Assembly: GCF_028554725.1 (NCBI RefSeq)
Contig: NC_071668.1
Location: 77,222,719-77,286,718, forward strand
DNA from: Zeugodacus cucurbitae
Lineage: Eukaryota; Arthropoda; Insecta; Diptera; Tephritidae
Reading direction: 5' to 3'
Length of the DNA: 64,000 nt
The notes under the pieces were generated by a model. It saw only the letters and a list, made by a program, of their open reading frames with translations, did no database searches and had not been told where the DNA came from. Positions 14,201-27,400 of the stretch are shown one piece after another. Numbering within the stretch: position 1 is the stretch's first letter; each line of letters starts with the position of its first letter. The position numbers and the translations under genes were made by a program.

Positions 14201-17200
14201 CATTTATGGCCTATCTAAATCTGCAGTACGACGAGCAATTCCTCAACGAGGACATACGCGTACAGGAGTGGAGCATGCGCACACTGATGACGGAGGTCAG
14301 TGGTGCATTAGCCGAGGAAATTGAAAAGGTATTGCCAGCTTATGAGAGTGCGCTGAAGATTGTTGACTTCGATCAGAAATATGCTGCCTTCACGGGTATA
14401 CAGGAGACATTTTCGCCGGAGTTGTGGCAACTGATCGATGCTGAACCAGAGGGCAAGGCGGTGCTTAATGTACAGCTGAAGTTCTTCAAGGAGTTTTTGC
14501 TCTACCTGCAGAAGCAGGACGACTCGCGGCCCTTCGCTCCAATGTTAAGAGATTCATTGAATGTAGTGGAGGCCGCATTAACAAGTGCGGATCTCAAGGA
14601 AAAGTTGGAGGTGCTAGACAGTTTTGACGATTTGACGACGAAATTCAGACGGTATTTGGATTATAAGATATTGGAGTTTCAGTTCGATCGATTTGGGCAG
14701 TGAGTTCTACTGATTTTGTGTTCAATGTGTTAAATAATTATCGAATAATTTGTATTGAATAAAGTGCGGGCATGAATTTGGATTGATATTCCCATAGGAG
14801 TTGTCTTGTTTCAGTGGCATACTCAGATTTCATATTCTATAAAACTGGGTCAGTTCACCCAGAGTGTTTGAAAATCAATCGTCAAGTGAATTTACACATA
14901 AGTTCACATTGTTAGTGAAAAAAAATTAAATAAAAATTTCCTTCAAGATGTGGACCAAGAGCACAACAAAGTAATAGTATATATACAACTTTAGAATCAG
15001 TACGGAACTGAATATCCGCTTACATTTATGTATGTAAAAGCCACGTACATATGTACATATATTTATATCAATGTAGGGATTATAAAATTTTCCAATTAAA
15101 TACAAATATTGGCGTATCAGTTGAATATTTCAACCCAGTGACGCAGCTTTATATTTATTTACTTTACTAGTTAATATATGAAAGTGCTTAAGTCGACATA
15201 AACGAAAACTGAAATAGTAGAAATTAATTAATTATATTTTTTATTATTTTTACTTGTTGAACGTGAATTACTGAGAAAGGTCGAAATTTGATTTGTTTTT
15301 CTCTTTAAATGACTTCCATTCCTCAGTAGACAACAAAGACCAACTTGTTTTGCCAGCTAACTAAAGTTCAATAGATTATGAAGGACTGAATGCGAATATA
15401 TGAAGTTTTTGTAATATATGTATTTACTCTCATATTAATGAGATCTGGAAATGACTCATATATAAATATAAATATATCTAAATAAAGCGTACGAGAGAAA
15501 AAATGCTTCATATAATAGTAGATAACCGTAGGGATAACATAGACGATATTTATTAAACTCTGCGAAAAAAATATTGAATAGGTTGAGCTATTTAAGTGAA
15601 GTATTATTAGCTATGGTGACGTCACAATAGCTATATTTCATTTTTCGCACATTTAAAGACTTTGTTTGAGGGTATTATTACCTATGGTGACGTCATAATA
15701 GCTATATTCCGTATACAACATACATAGTACTAAAAGTCTTTGTTTAAGGTTGAGTTTGAATAGTATTAAAAAGGTCGATAAAGAGAAGTTAAGCACTCAG
15801 CTTCCATTAAAGCTTCTTCACAACTCTTATTTTCCATCTAAACTCTATCGTCTGCTTAGCTTAATATATCTCATTTGTTCTTAATAAAATTCCAAGTAAA
15901 TTTTTTCCGCTTTTTATTCCGATATATCAGCTTGTGTGGTTCATAAGTAGTAATTGAATTTACTTATATTTATTAATCCTACCATTTGTTGTTAAAACAT
16001 ATTTGCAACACCCATAATAATACTATTTAAGTAAAAGATAATTATAATAAATTAGTGAACAATAAATATGAAAAGAATGTGAAAAGAAGTGCGCCGTAAG
16101 TTTTTGGAAGAGTATTTTCGATTTCCTGTCAGAGCATGTCTAGAGGTAACTGAAGAAAACACTATCGGAGTATACGTACATACTACATTAAAACCAACTA
16201 AATTCATACAATAAACTTTACAAAATCATTCAAATTTTCGTCTATTCTCTCTATATATTTCGGAAACCCTTCATAGTCAAATAATCCTCCAGATCTCTGG
16301 TGCGCTCCACCAGCCAAACGGAGTAGAAAAATTGTCGTTGCATCTCATTGTAGTCGTGCTCCACCAGCGCCGAGCTCACTAAGTTGTAGAGTTCCTGCAG
16401 TTCGGCTGCGAATTGCTCATTCTCCTCCTGCAACAGATTGGCGAAGAAGTTGCGATATTTGCCGAGGTTGCGTTGAAAGTGCAGCATCGATGAGCATTTC
16501 TCGCTGGGTTCGAGTGTCTCGTTATCGCTGTTTTTGCAGTCCGGATCGCGTGGTATGAGGAAGGCGGTCGAGCGTGCGAACTGACAAGACAAAATATGGG
16601 TGGTACAAATGCGATTAATTCAATTGCGTAAATGTGGTTGCTTATGTCTAAATGTATTGCATTCATATGTGCAGTTAGTCAAAACAATAATTGTAAACAT
16701 ATTTTTCGTGTTTTTTTTTTTAAATTTAATGTGGAATTAAAACAAGAAGAATATTTTTTATATATAATACATACACCAAAGTTCAATAAATAATATTTGT
16801 ATATTATTTAATTTGAAATTTCAAAAACTAATTAAATTGATTTCATAAATTTTTTTTCTTATTTATAAGTATTTTTTAATTATTTATAATAATTTTATGT
16901 TCGAATAGAATATTGTGCGAACTTAAAAAATGATTTTACAAAGATTATTTAACTTAATTTACGATCAAATTAGTTTTGTAGTGAAAATATAGGGTGTTGT
17001 TTTAGACATATAGTGTTCAATGAAGCAATATTTTTTTCAGAGTTGGTATTTTTGACAGCTGTTATTCGATTTATTCAACCAAACTGAGTTCGCCATTTCA
17101 TTACACTATACGTCAAAATCGAGGTTTTTCTGAGTATTGAACCAAACTAATTTGTTCCGGGAGATTGAGTCATTAGTAAAAAAGTGTATTCTCCGGTATT

Positions 17201-20200
17201 CTCGAAGTTAGCCTGCAAAATCGAAATATTTCGATTCGAAGTTCGAAAAATGACATAAAAAAAAGTATTTTTAATTACAAGATACAGGATTAAAAATTCC
17301 AAAATATAAATAAAAATACAGTGGAACTTCCATAACTCGAACTTTTGAATGGGCAATATAAGTAAAATTTCATACAAATTTCCTTCCATAAATCGAACTT
17401 TTCGACCAGGGCATAATACAAAATTTGAATTTTTGAAAAATGTGTGTTTTAATGAAAATTTCTATAACTCGAAGTCTCTCTAACTTAAGGTTTTTTTTTG
17501 TGGATTATGTTGATTCGGGAAGTTCCACTGTAGATCAAATCTAAATTTTCTTCTTAAATCAAAGTTAAATAAAACTTTTGCTCAAGTGGTCGAACGTTGG
17601 GCCTCTCGTGTGGATTTTAGTTAGGTCACTTGTCCGAAATTATTTTTAAAACATAATGACAAACCCCTAACTTTATAACAAAACTAAATTCTTGACTATA
17701 ACATTTAATTATTAGCATTTTATTCCGTCTTGAAAACCACATGTCAAAAAAAAACACCCTTTATTTTAATTTTGAAAATCGAAAGCTCGTATCAATCAAA
17801 TGATTGTGTAGTATAGCAATAATCTTCAGAAAAAATGAACTTTTCCACAACTTTGAGTAGCACTTTGTTCTCGCGATAAAGCTATTGTTTTTCTATACAA
17901 AATACTTATATTAAGTCATAAGTCAATATTTATAAATATTCATGTGTCACGTGCTGCTGCTTTACCTGTTGTAATAGCAAAACACTCAACAAAAACGTTT
18001 GTAATTTATTAGCCATCGTTTTTTAGACTTTCCACTATATTATATAACCGTACTAGATTAAGTGCTGCGCCGAAAAGCTCGACTTTTATATTTTCTGTAG
18101 AAAAATCCACTCGCGTTCGCTGTTGTTTCGAAACTGAATTGCGTTTTATAATGAAATATAAAATTTGCAGTACCTAAAATCGATTTCTACAAATATATCA
18201 GTAAACATATGCCATATATATATAATATAGAGCGTATGGTAGGCATGAGTTATCGCTTAACTTACAATACTATTGATGTGCTGAACTATGTACTTGGAAG
18301 ACACAAATACACAGCAATAAAAATAAAATAATTACATACATCCATACGCGTATTATATATAATTACAAGTGTATATAAATTAAAAAAATACGCCTTTTAA
18401 TTTAAAATCAACCACTTGCATGCATTTACGGACATACAGACATACATGCAGAGGCGTATATGTTTATGTGAATATTAAAATGTGATGAGATCAGTGTGTA
18501 GTGAGAAATGTAGAACTTGCGGCGCCCCATAATGATCGTGCATAAATCTATATATATATATATATATACATATATCAACACATATTTACAATTGGTCCTT
18601 ATCAGCTGAAAATGGTACGCAGCTAGTTGGGTATTTTTTAGTCATTAAATTTTTTATTTTTTTTTTATATTTTTGTTGTGGTTACAACACTACGCATTCA
18701 ACATGCGTTTATAGGAACTACAAATTTTTTATATATAAATTTTATTTTATTTTTATGTGGCAGAGGCTTATAAATAGATTTATGAAGAGAGGTGCGACTA
18801 TAATTTTCTCATGGCGATTTAAAAATAGGTTGAGTTAGGTCAGAGGTGGTTGTCCCAAGCGTATACAATTAAGGACAAGTATATATTTGGAAGCACTAGA
18901 TCTTTTATAAAATAAATATCGAATAGTAGTATGGATATTTTTACCGGAAGTCGGAGTTATTCAAAGCAAAGGTTAGAGTAAGTTGAAAAAGGTACGAGTA
19001 GAAGTCGATTGTAGAAGAACATGAAATACGATTAAACAAATTTGCGTCAGTTTGCCTATTATTTTTAATTTAATAATTTAATAAATTAATTTTTGTGAAA
19101 TTTTTTTTGAGATTTCTTTCAAAATAATATATTTTTAGAAATTTTAATATGTGCTTGCATATGTGTAACAAATTTTCTATTCATCTTCGCGAAAAGTTTC
19201 GATCGCTTTGCATTTACATTCCCACCAATTATGCCTAATAAATATGAAATTGCTAGAAATTTGTGTCAACAGTGACCAGCTGTGGCCAATGACAGAATAC
19301 AAGCAAAAGTTGGCGGACGGCTGCTGACTGTCGGCGCTTAGCTTCAATTTCAATTACACTTGACATTCTCATTGGAGAACACAAGATAAAATATGCAAAA
19401 AAAGAAAACAGAAAAAAATAAAAATAATAAAAAATAGTAAAAAAATAATAATAAAAAATACAAAAAAAGGAATAAAAAAAAAATAAAATAATGAAAATAA
19501 CAATAAAAAAAAACAAGTAAGGAAGGACTTAGTTCGGGTGTAACCGAACATTTTATACTCTCGCAATTTATTTATTTAACTTTTTTAATATTATATAATA
19601 CACAATTTGACCCATACATTCGTCCGATATATGGTTTAAAGTTCATTGAAAGTTGAAAACCCTAATATTAGTTTAGAAGCACCGAGGTTCTCATGTTCGA
19701 TATATGGGGCCTTGAAAACCTATGGTCCGATTTCGGCGATTTTTGGAATGGGGCTGCCACACTATAAACATTGTATTTGTGCAAAGTTCTGCACGATATC
19801 TTCACTAGTACTTACTTTATACGAGTATATTGTAAAGTAAACGATTCAGATCATCTTAAAATTCTGGCGTGGTTGTGAAGCGATTTGGCCTATTTTCACA
19901 ACATATTATTGGGATGTAAGGAAACTAAGTTTCATTGAAATCGGTCGAGTAGTTCCTGAGATATGGTTTTTGACCCATAAATGGGCGACGCCATGCCCAT
20001 TTTTCATTTTATAAAAAAATCTGAGTGCAGCTTCCATCTGCCATTTCTTATGTGAAATTTAGTGTTTCTGGCGTTTTTCGTTAGTGAGTTAACCCACTTT
20101 TAGTAGTTTTCAACATAACCTTTGTATGGGAGGTGGGCGTGGTAATTATTCGATTTCTGTCATTTTTGGACTGTATAAGGTAGTACCTAAAAGAAACAAA

Positions 20201-23200
20201 TCTAGAAAGTTTCCTTGATATACCTTTAGTAGTTTGCGAGATATGTACAAAAAACTTAGTAGGGGGCGGAGCCACGCCCACTTCACCAAAATAATTACAT
20301 CCAAATATGCCCCTTTATAGTGCGATCCTTCATACCAAATTTTATTTTCATAGCTTTATTTATGGCTTAGTTATGGCACTTTATGTGTTTTCGGTTTTCG
20401 CCATTTTGTGGGCGTGGCGATACGATTTTACTCATTTTCGAAAGCAACCTTCCTATGGTGCCAAGATATAAGTGTGCCAAGTTTCATCAAGATATCTTAA
20501 TTTTTACTCAAGTTACAGCTTGCACAGACGGACGGACGGACGGACAGACAGACATACGGATTTGAACTCCACTCTTCACCCTGATCACTTTGGTATATAT
20601 AACCCTATATCTAACTCGTTTAGTTTTGGGCGTTACAAACAACCGTTACGTGAACAAAACTATAATACTCTCTTTAGCAACATTTGTTGCAAGAGTATAA
20701 AAAGAACAACAAAAAATTAAAAAAAAAATAAGCGAAAGATGTGAGTAAATGCAGTATATATAAATATATCTGCGAATATTTGTAATTAATTGTAGCAGAG
20801 GAAACTAAACTCAACTCTATAGTTTGTATAGAAAAAAACATATAACAAATGTATGTATGTATTTGCATAAACAATTGCATACATACTAATTAAACTGTTA
20901 TTTGCTTTGATAAATAATTACTCATTGGCGTTTGTGCCTGGTTTCAAAAGAATAAAAAAATCAACAGGGCGTATACGCAACTTAAATGTACCCACACTAT
21001 TGCATATACCCAGCAGCATGAGTATGTATATTTGTACACTATATACATACATATATGATACAAGAACTATATTTGCTTTAGTCTACTCCGCCGTCAGCTT
21101 AGCAGTCACTTCCACTTCCACATCTGCTCATTAAATGCGTGTCTATTTGCGAATTCCACGCTAAAATTCTACCCATCAGCGCTGGCGCCTTCGCATTGTT
21201 CTTGTGAATTCCACAATTTCATTGCCCAACTCTATCGTCTACCATTGCTCGAGTGTTAGTAGTGGCAGTGCAAATTTGCTGCTAAGTTTTGTCATTAAAC
21301 TTTTGTGCGTCTATTTGTTGTTTATTAAACATTTATATCTAAGTGCATGCATATACTTGAAAATAAAAATGCGTGTGTGTGTGTGTGTTCATTCATTGGC
21401 TGCCATCTCAAGTGTGTTTCCAAGCGCCCAACGCAGCTACATATAGTCTGACTGAAGTTCTGAGTACTGTAATGCGTGAGTATTGTGCTAGGCATGCGTG
21501 GTGTCTGTGTGTGCGTGTGTTGGTGCGTGCGTCAATGGGTCAATTGAAAGTAAAGAAATAAATATAAAGCTATAAAATAATAAATAAATGCCTACAACTG
21601 TCACTGTGCGAGACAATGAGCTGTGAATTTGAGTCACATTAAATAAAGTCGGCGCACTTGTGTGTGTTTGTGTTTGTGTGGTGTCTTCGTTGAAGTTCAT
21701 TCAGAGTTCAGTTTAATTAAAATTGCGAATTTTATGCATACGCAGATTTTCAAGGTTCCACTGTTGATTAACACATATGCGCACTGAGTATATACCATAT
21801 ATATATAAATTAATTAACTAAATATATATATCTATATATATATTGATATATTTATTTACAGTTAAACATAAAATTACAAAATTACTCCATATTTATTTAT
21901 GCACTTATTACTTTACTACTCACTTACATTATCTTTATGCCGTCTTTTTGTAAGTAGTTTTCGACCCATTTAATATTCTTCTCCTCTTTTACTCTTTTGT
22001 TCTTCACATAGCAACTCCTCGACTGGCAAACGTTATATCAGCAATGCGTGCATTGGCGTCTACAGGCGTTATCACATCTGCAACGAGCAGGTATTTGGAG
22101 CGGTCATGTACCGCCTGCACTATCATACTCTTTAACATACATACATATTTCTATATTACATATGCACTTGCATATGTGTGTGTGTGTGTATTGTAATCAG
22201 TTTGTGGCTTATAATTATTATTCGAGTAAATTTCCTTTTGATCTCTTCATAGCCTTGCCCTGCTGCGCTCGCGGACTTTCACGCTGTGCAATGTGCCGCT
22301 TTCAATGAGGTCGATTTTCAGGGACAAAAATACACGTGGGAGCCATATATCAAAGGTTCGTAATTAAGAGAAAATCGTTTTATTTGATTGATAAATATTT
22401 TTAATTCATAAGTTTAGTCTTTAGCTTTAGCTGATTAAAAATATATTTTAACTATTCATATTAACAAATTTATGAAAAAATTATGAAATATTTATTAGTT
22501 ACCCAAAATATTAAGACTTATTGAGTATTGGACCAAACTAATTTTTTCCGCGAGAAAAATTTTGTCCATAAGTAAAACACGTGTATCCCCAAAAATCAAA
22601 ATATATCACCTCAAAGATCGAAAAAAGGCATTTCCAAAATATGGCTAAAATCTATTTTATTCTCTGAATTCAATGGTGTATACAATATTTTAGTCAGGCA
22701 GATGTGATGACGTTAGATCATCCAAAAATAAATAAAAAAAATAAATATCGAAAAATACTAATTTTTATGAGCTTTATTTCATTAGAGTTGAACATTTTTT
22801 ATATATCGTCCCCTCAATATAACAATAGCGTATAATTTTTTTTTGGGTTTTGAGAAAATCGAGTTTAAAGTTTTTGTCAAATCAGAAAACATGAACAAAA
22901 AACATGAACATGAAATTATACACCATTTTTTTCCAATGACAGATTGACCCACTTTGTGGAAGTAGAATTTGACGAAATTTTGACCAGACATAGAATCAAT
23001 GATGGAGATTCTAAATATGCAATAAAAAAATAATGGCGTATGAGCACATATGCTATTGTTATATTGAAGGGACTATATAAAAAAGATTTAAAAAATTAAC
23101 CTTTTTTATTATTTTTTAAATTTTTGTGAGTTTGTACTAAATTCAATTTCACAATTAATTCACTGATAACTAAAATTTCATTTTAATATTATTCCTGCCA

Positions 23201-24426
23201 GATGATGCCGAATGTGAGCTGAATTGCAAGCCGATGGGTATGAAATATTTTGCTACGCTGAACTCGTCGGTCATCGACGGTACGCCATGCTTTCGTCCAG
23301 CTGAATATTATCGCTCCAACTATAGACAACGTGCGATGTGTGTGGATGGCGTTTGTAAGGTGAGTGTGGAAGATAAAAGAATAATAGAAGTGTTTAAAAC
23401 TGAAATACTGAGGTTTTTGAACCATTTTGTGGTTAGAAATATACAGTTGAACTTCCATAACTCGAAGTTCTCCATAATTCGAACTATTTAATTGGCAATA
23501 GAAGTCAACATTTATACAAATTACCTTCTGTAACTCGGATGTCTCTCCAACTCGAAGTTTTTTTGTGGATTAAGATGATTCGAGTTAGAGAAGTTCCACT
23601 GTATCTCAACTTTGTAAATATAAAATATTGGAGTCTCTTGTTTATATTATGTATTATGTATATTGTATTATAATGTTGGTTGTAACCCACAGTTGAATAC
23701 CATACATCCAATTCGGCTTTATGACCGATCTACATTTTGTAGACACAACAGAATGTAGTTATTGGAATTTAGAATTTAGATTTCGAATTTAGCGAAAAGT
23801 GACAAAACAAAAAAAATTTAAATTGAATATTAATTTGTATAGATATAGTAGAAACATAAATTTAATCATCTAAACTATGAAATTCAGTTAGAATTAGACA
23901 GACAGTCAGATAAGACAAATTTCTATGATCAAATAACATAATTTCATTTCATTGCATACTTTTAGGCGCGTTAAAAGAATGCTTGATCGCCGAAAAATTG
24001 CTGTTAAATCAGAAAATGTTAATGATCCACATAACATTAACATTTGCGGCTATTCATTTTATTAACATTCTCTGCTGCGGCTGTTAGATAACAGCAACAT
24101 TTCCTACTGTCTGTTAACATAGAGCTGCGAATAGAGTATGTTAATAAAAAATTCAGACGAAAATGTTGATCTAAATTTCAATTAACATTTTCTGCTGTAA
24201 GCACAAATCAGCTGCTCTGTTACTAACAGTAGTAGCTATCATAGCTGCTGCTAATAAATAGTAAAAAATAATTCTGATTTTTGGAGTTTGTGGGCAATTA
24301 ATTGTTAGCATATTGTGGTACTTGAATGTTTTCTTTTTGCATTGAAAATTAATTTTGTTGCAGTTAAATGTGTATATTCGCGGGACTGAAGAGCCGCGTG
24401 ACCGCTACTATTTATACACACGTTAA
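2286..24426 (+). CDS. loh: loh short N-terminal product with alternative terminal exon
   Basis: After exon 23202-23359 (ending CVDGVCK in phase 0) a good acceptor, TTTTGTTGCAG, precedes 24364. The frame then reads 20 codons (starting LNVYIRGTEE) to a TAA at 24424-24426. Possible poly(A) signals AATAAA lie at 24878 and 24886. This would give a secreted protein with the signal, the Thr-rich stretch, one thrombospondin repeat and the cysteine-rich region only. It could alternatively be a chance splice site in the 23.4-kb intron. Transcript data would decide. Confidence 0.45.
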
Positions 24427-27400
24427 GTGCTTAGCCAAACAAACTTCTAAATGAAAAGCAATCGAGATTTCAAAGTGCCAAGAATTGGCTGTATTCAACT
24501 AGAAATTTCTAACTTATGGCGCTGCAAAAAATATGCATGCTTCTTCTATATATACATATGTGATCTCATGAATAGAAAACTTCTTTACTTCTACTTTATT
24601 TACTTGTGCCAAGTAGACACTTCTTCAAGCCAGCTTGTGTTCGCTGCAGCTGTTTTCAATCATTTTCCAATTGCATAATTTGCCGCAGCGGTGTGAGCGC
24701 TTGTCACTTTCGCCGAGCGCGCATGCAAGTCAAATCAAGTGGAATGGAAAGTGTTTGCCAGCCATTTCGTTTGCGGAAATGAAAAGCGCACAACATACAT
24801 ACATACATACAAACACATATGTAAAGACAATACACGCCGCTTAACCATTTGACCCATATTTTTGTTTGATGAAGACAAATAAATCAATAAAATATCTTGC
24901 GCTGCAATTCAAACTCAAATTACATGATTTAACCGCAGATTTTCATTGCATCAACGCCTCAATGTATGCCACACACAAGCGGAGACAAACAAACACACCG
25001 ACTATTGCGCATTCAAATCAAAATAAATCTGTTGAGGGCGCTCGTGCATGAGTGTGTGTGTGCAGACATTATGTGCCGAGGCGCGCATAATTTGCCATTT
25101 TGCGGTTTAAGTACTTTGCAGGGGTTGTCTGGCTGCTTACGAAAAATGGTATAAGAAATATGCAATCACGCCGATAGGTGCCTTTGTCGTCACCTTTGTT
25201 GTTGCTTGATTACATTTTAATCGTTTTCGATTTTTTTTATTCAATTTCATAAGCCACAAAAATAGTGGGTGAGGGAGAACATAGATGTGTATTGGTGGGC
25301 AAGGTGAAATTAAATTTGTTAAAGACTTGAATAACATTTCGAAAAAATTTAGAAAATTATTATGATTACTTTAAATATAAAGAATATAATAATGTAAATT
25401 TGTGGGAAAAGTTGAATAAGATCAATGCGACTGAGACTTCGGTCAAGGTTTCTTAAAAAAAATAATTTTTGTAGAGTATGGGTATCAAATTGATTGACCC
25501 ACTAAAGCTTTTTCCAACAACGGTATACCTCAGCAAGTAACAGTGAACGTTTGAGCGTATTTTGATCACGAACGAATTCAGTCACGGCATTAGTGATGTC
25601 TCCATCAATCTTTATTCAGATCAATAAGCTTCTGCTCAAATATAATATCATTCGAAATCATTAAATATGTACTCATAGAAGTAATTACGATATCCCAGAT
25701 TGATTAGCGTATAAAAATTATTTTACTAAACAATTTTTTCATGTCTTTTTGATGTCTTTTCGCTTTATTCAACAAATTCCTTAGCTTCTTAACATAATTT
25801 AGTCAGCCGCCACATTTTTTCCTCCATTACCTATATAATGATACCCAGCATCGACAGCGCATTTCATTAAGTGTCTCTTTGTGATAGATAAAGTGGCAGT
25901 TGCGAAGCGTATACTTAACGAAGACACGTACGTACATGCGTACCCACATATGAAAATCACATAAAATAACCGCAAGTAGCTTTCGCTTTCATGCCCTGTT
26001 AATTGTTTCTTCACCTTCAAATTCTTATCGGCAAAAGTCAGTGCAGCAATTTTATGAGGTTCCCTGTTGGCGCTGCTGCATTTTATACACTCTTCTTCGG
26101 CTGTGCTAAGTGGGTATATTAAAGGAGAATTTTGTTGTTGTTACTGTTTTTTTATTTTCTTGTGGTTTATGTGTTCTTTTAACTCTGCAGAAGTGTGACA
26201 TCATCGTGGGAGTTTCTTTTTGCATACAACCTGGTACCATCGGTGTATGTGTACGTGTATGTAAGAAGAGTTTTGTTTTGAAGAAGCATGTACTCGATAA
26301 AAATAGATTTTGAATGATTTAATTCATGGGTGTTTATATACAGTTACAATTAATGTGCAAGAATTTTCGTTAAAGCTTCATAGACTATGCGGTTATGGGA
26401 TTTTGGAACTAGCGATTAAGGACCACCAGATGGAAATCGTTTTTCTTGTCTATATGTTCAGAAGAAATATAAAGAAGAAATAAGTAGCTTGAATCCTTAA
26501 ACTCACTACAACATTCAACCCATATTCAGTAGGCTGAAATCATATAACTTTTTCAGATTTTTTTTAATTCAAATTTATTGTTCAATATACATTAGTTTGC
26601 CATCAGTGGTCTGTTTATAAAAATATGAGTCATATAACCACAAATAGCGTATCTGCGGCTTTCTTAATTCACTCAATGGTCTCTATCGAGGAGTGATGTG
26701 CGAATATGTATGAACTCAGCCTTCGCAATCTAGTATTTTAAAGGCAATACGTGACTTTGTGTAGAGGGTATGTTGAATCATTTGCTTAGTAATACTTTTA
26801 GGGCTCTCCAAATAATGACCAATATGAAGAGGCATTCCAGAGTAATTGTGGGTCTAACGCTCAGATATGTTATATGAAGGTCCAAAAAATAATAAATATA
26901 TAAGCGAGGGAGAGTTAAGCTTAGAGGAGGTTCGAGAGTTGAACTCTAAGTGCTTAGACATACACGTATGAATGAATAATTTTTCTAAGAACGTTCAATT
27001 AAGGATAATTATATAGTTGACTCTAAGTCAATTTCGAAATCCAGCGCAGAATCACTCTTGCCAACAGGTGCTACTTTGGATTGAGTAAGCAATTGAAAAG
27101 TAAAGTCCTCTCTCGACGATCCAAAATTAAACTCTACTAGTCGCTTATCATTGCCGTCCTGCGTTATGGTGCAGAAGCGTGGACGATGTCAACATCAGAT
27201 GAGACGACCTTAGGAGTTTTCGAGAGGAAAATTTTGCTTAAGATTTATGGTCCTCAGAACATTGGCAACGGCGAATACCGCAGACGATGGAACGATGAGC
27301 TGTACGAGTTATATTACATTACGACATTGACATAGTTCAGCGAATAAAAAGACAGCGGCTACGCTGGCTAGGTCATCTTGTCCGCCGGAGGAAGTCGAGG

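Larger units (their letters stand above)
14764..16250. other. Spacer between second and third nested genes
   Basis: AT-rich, no gene. The only organised structure is the duplicated block at about 15602-15745 that holds two TGACGTCA palindromes. TTTATT words near 15913 and 15968 could serve as poly(A) signals for the minus-strand gene, but they are some 300 bases from its stop. Confidence 0.6.
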
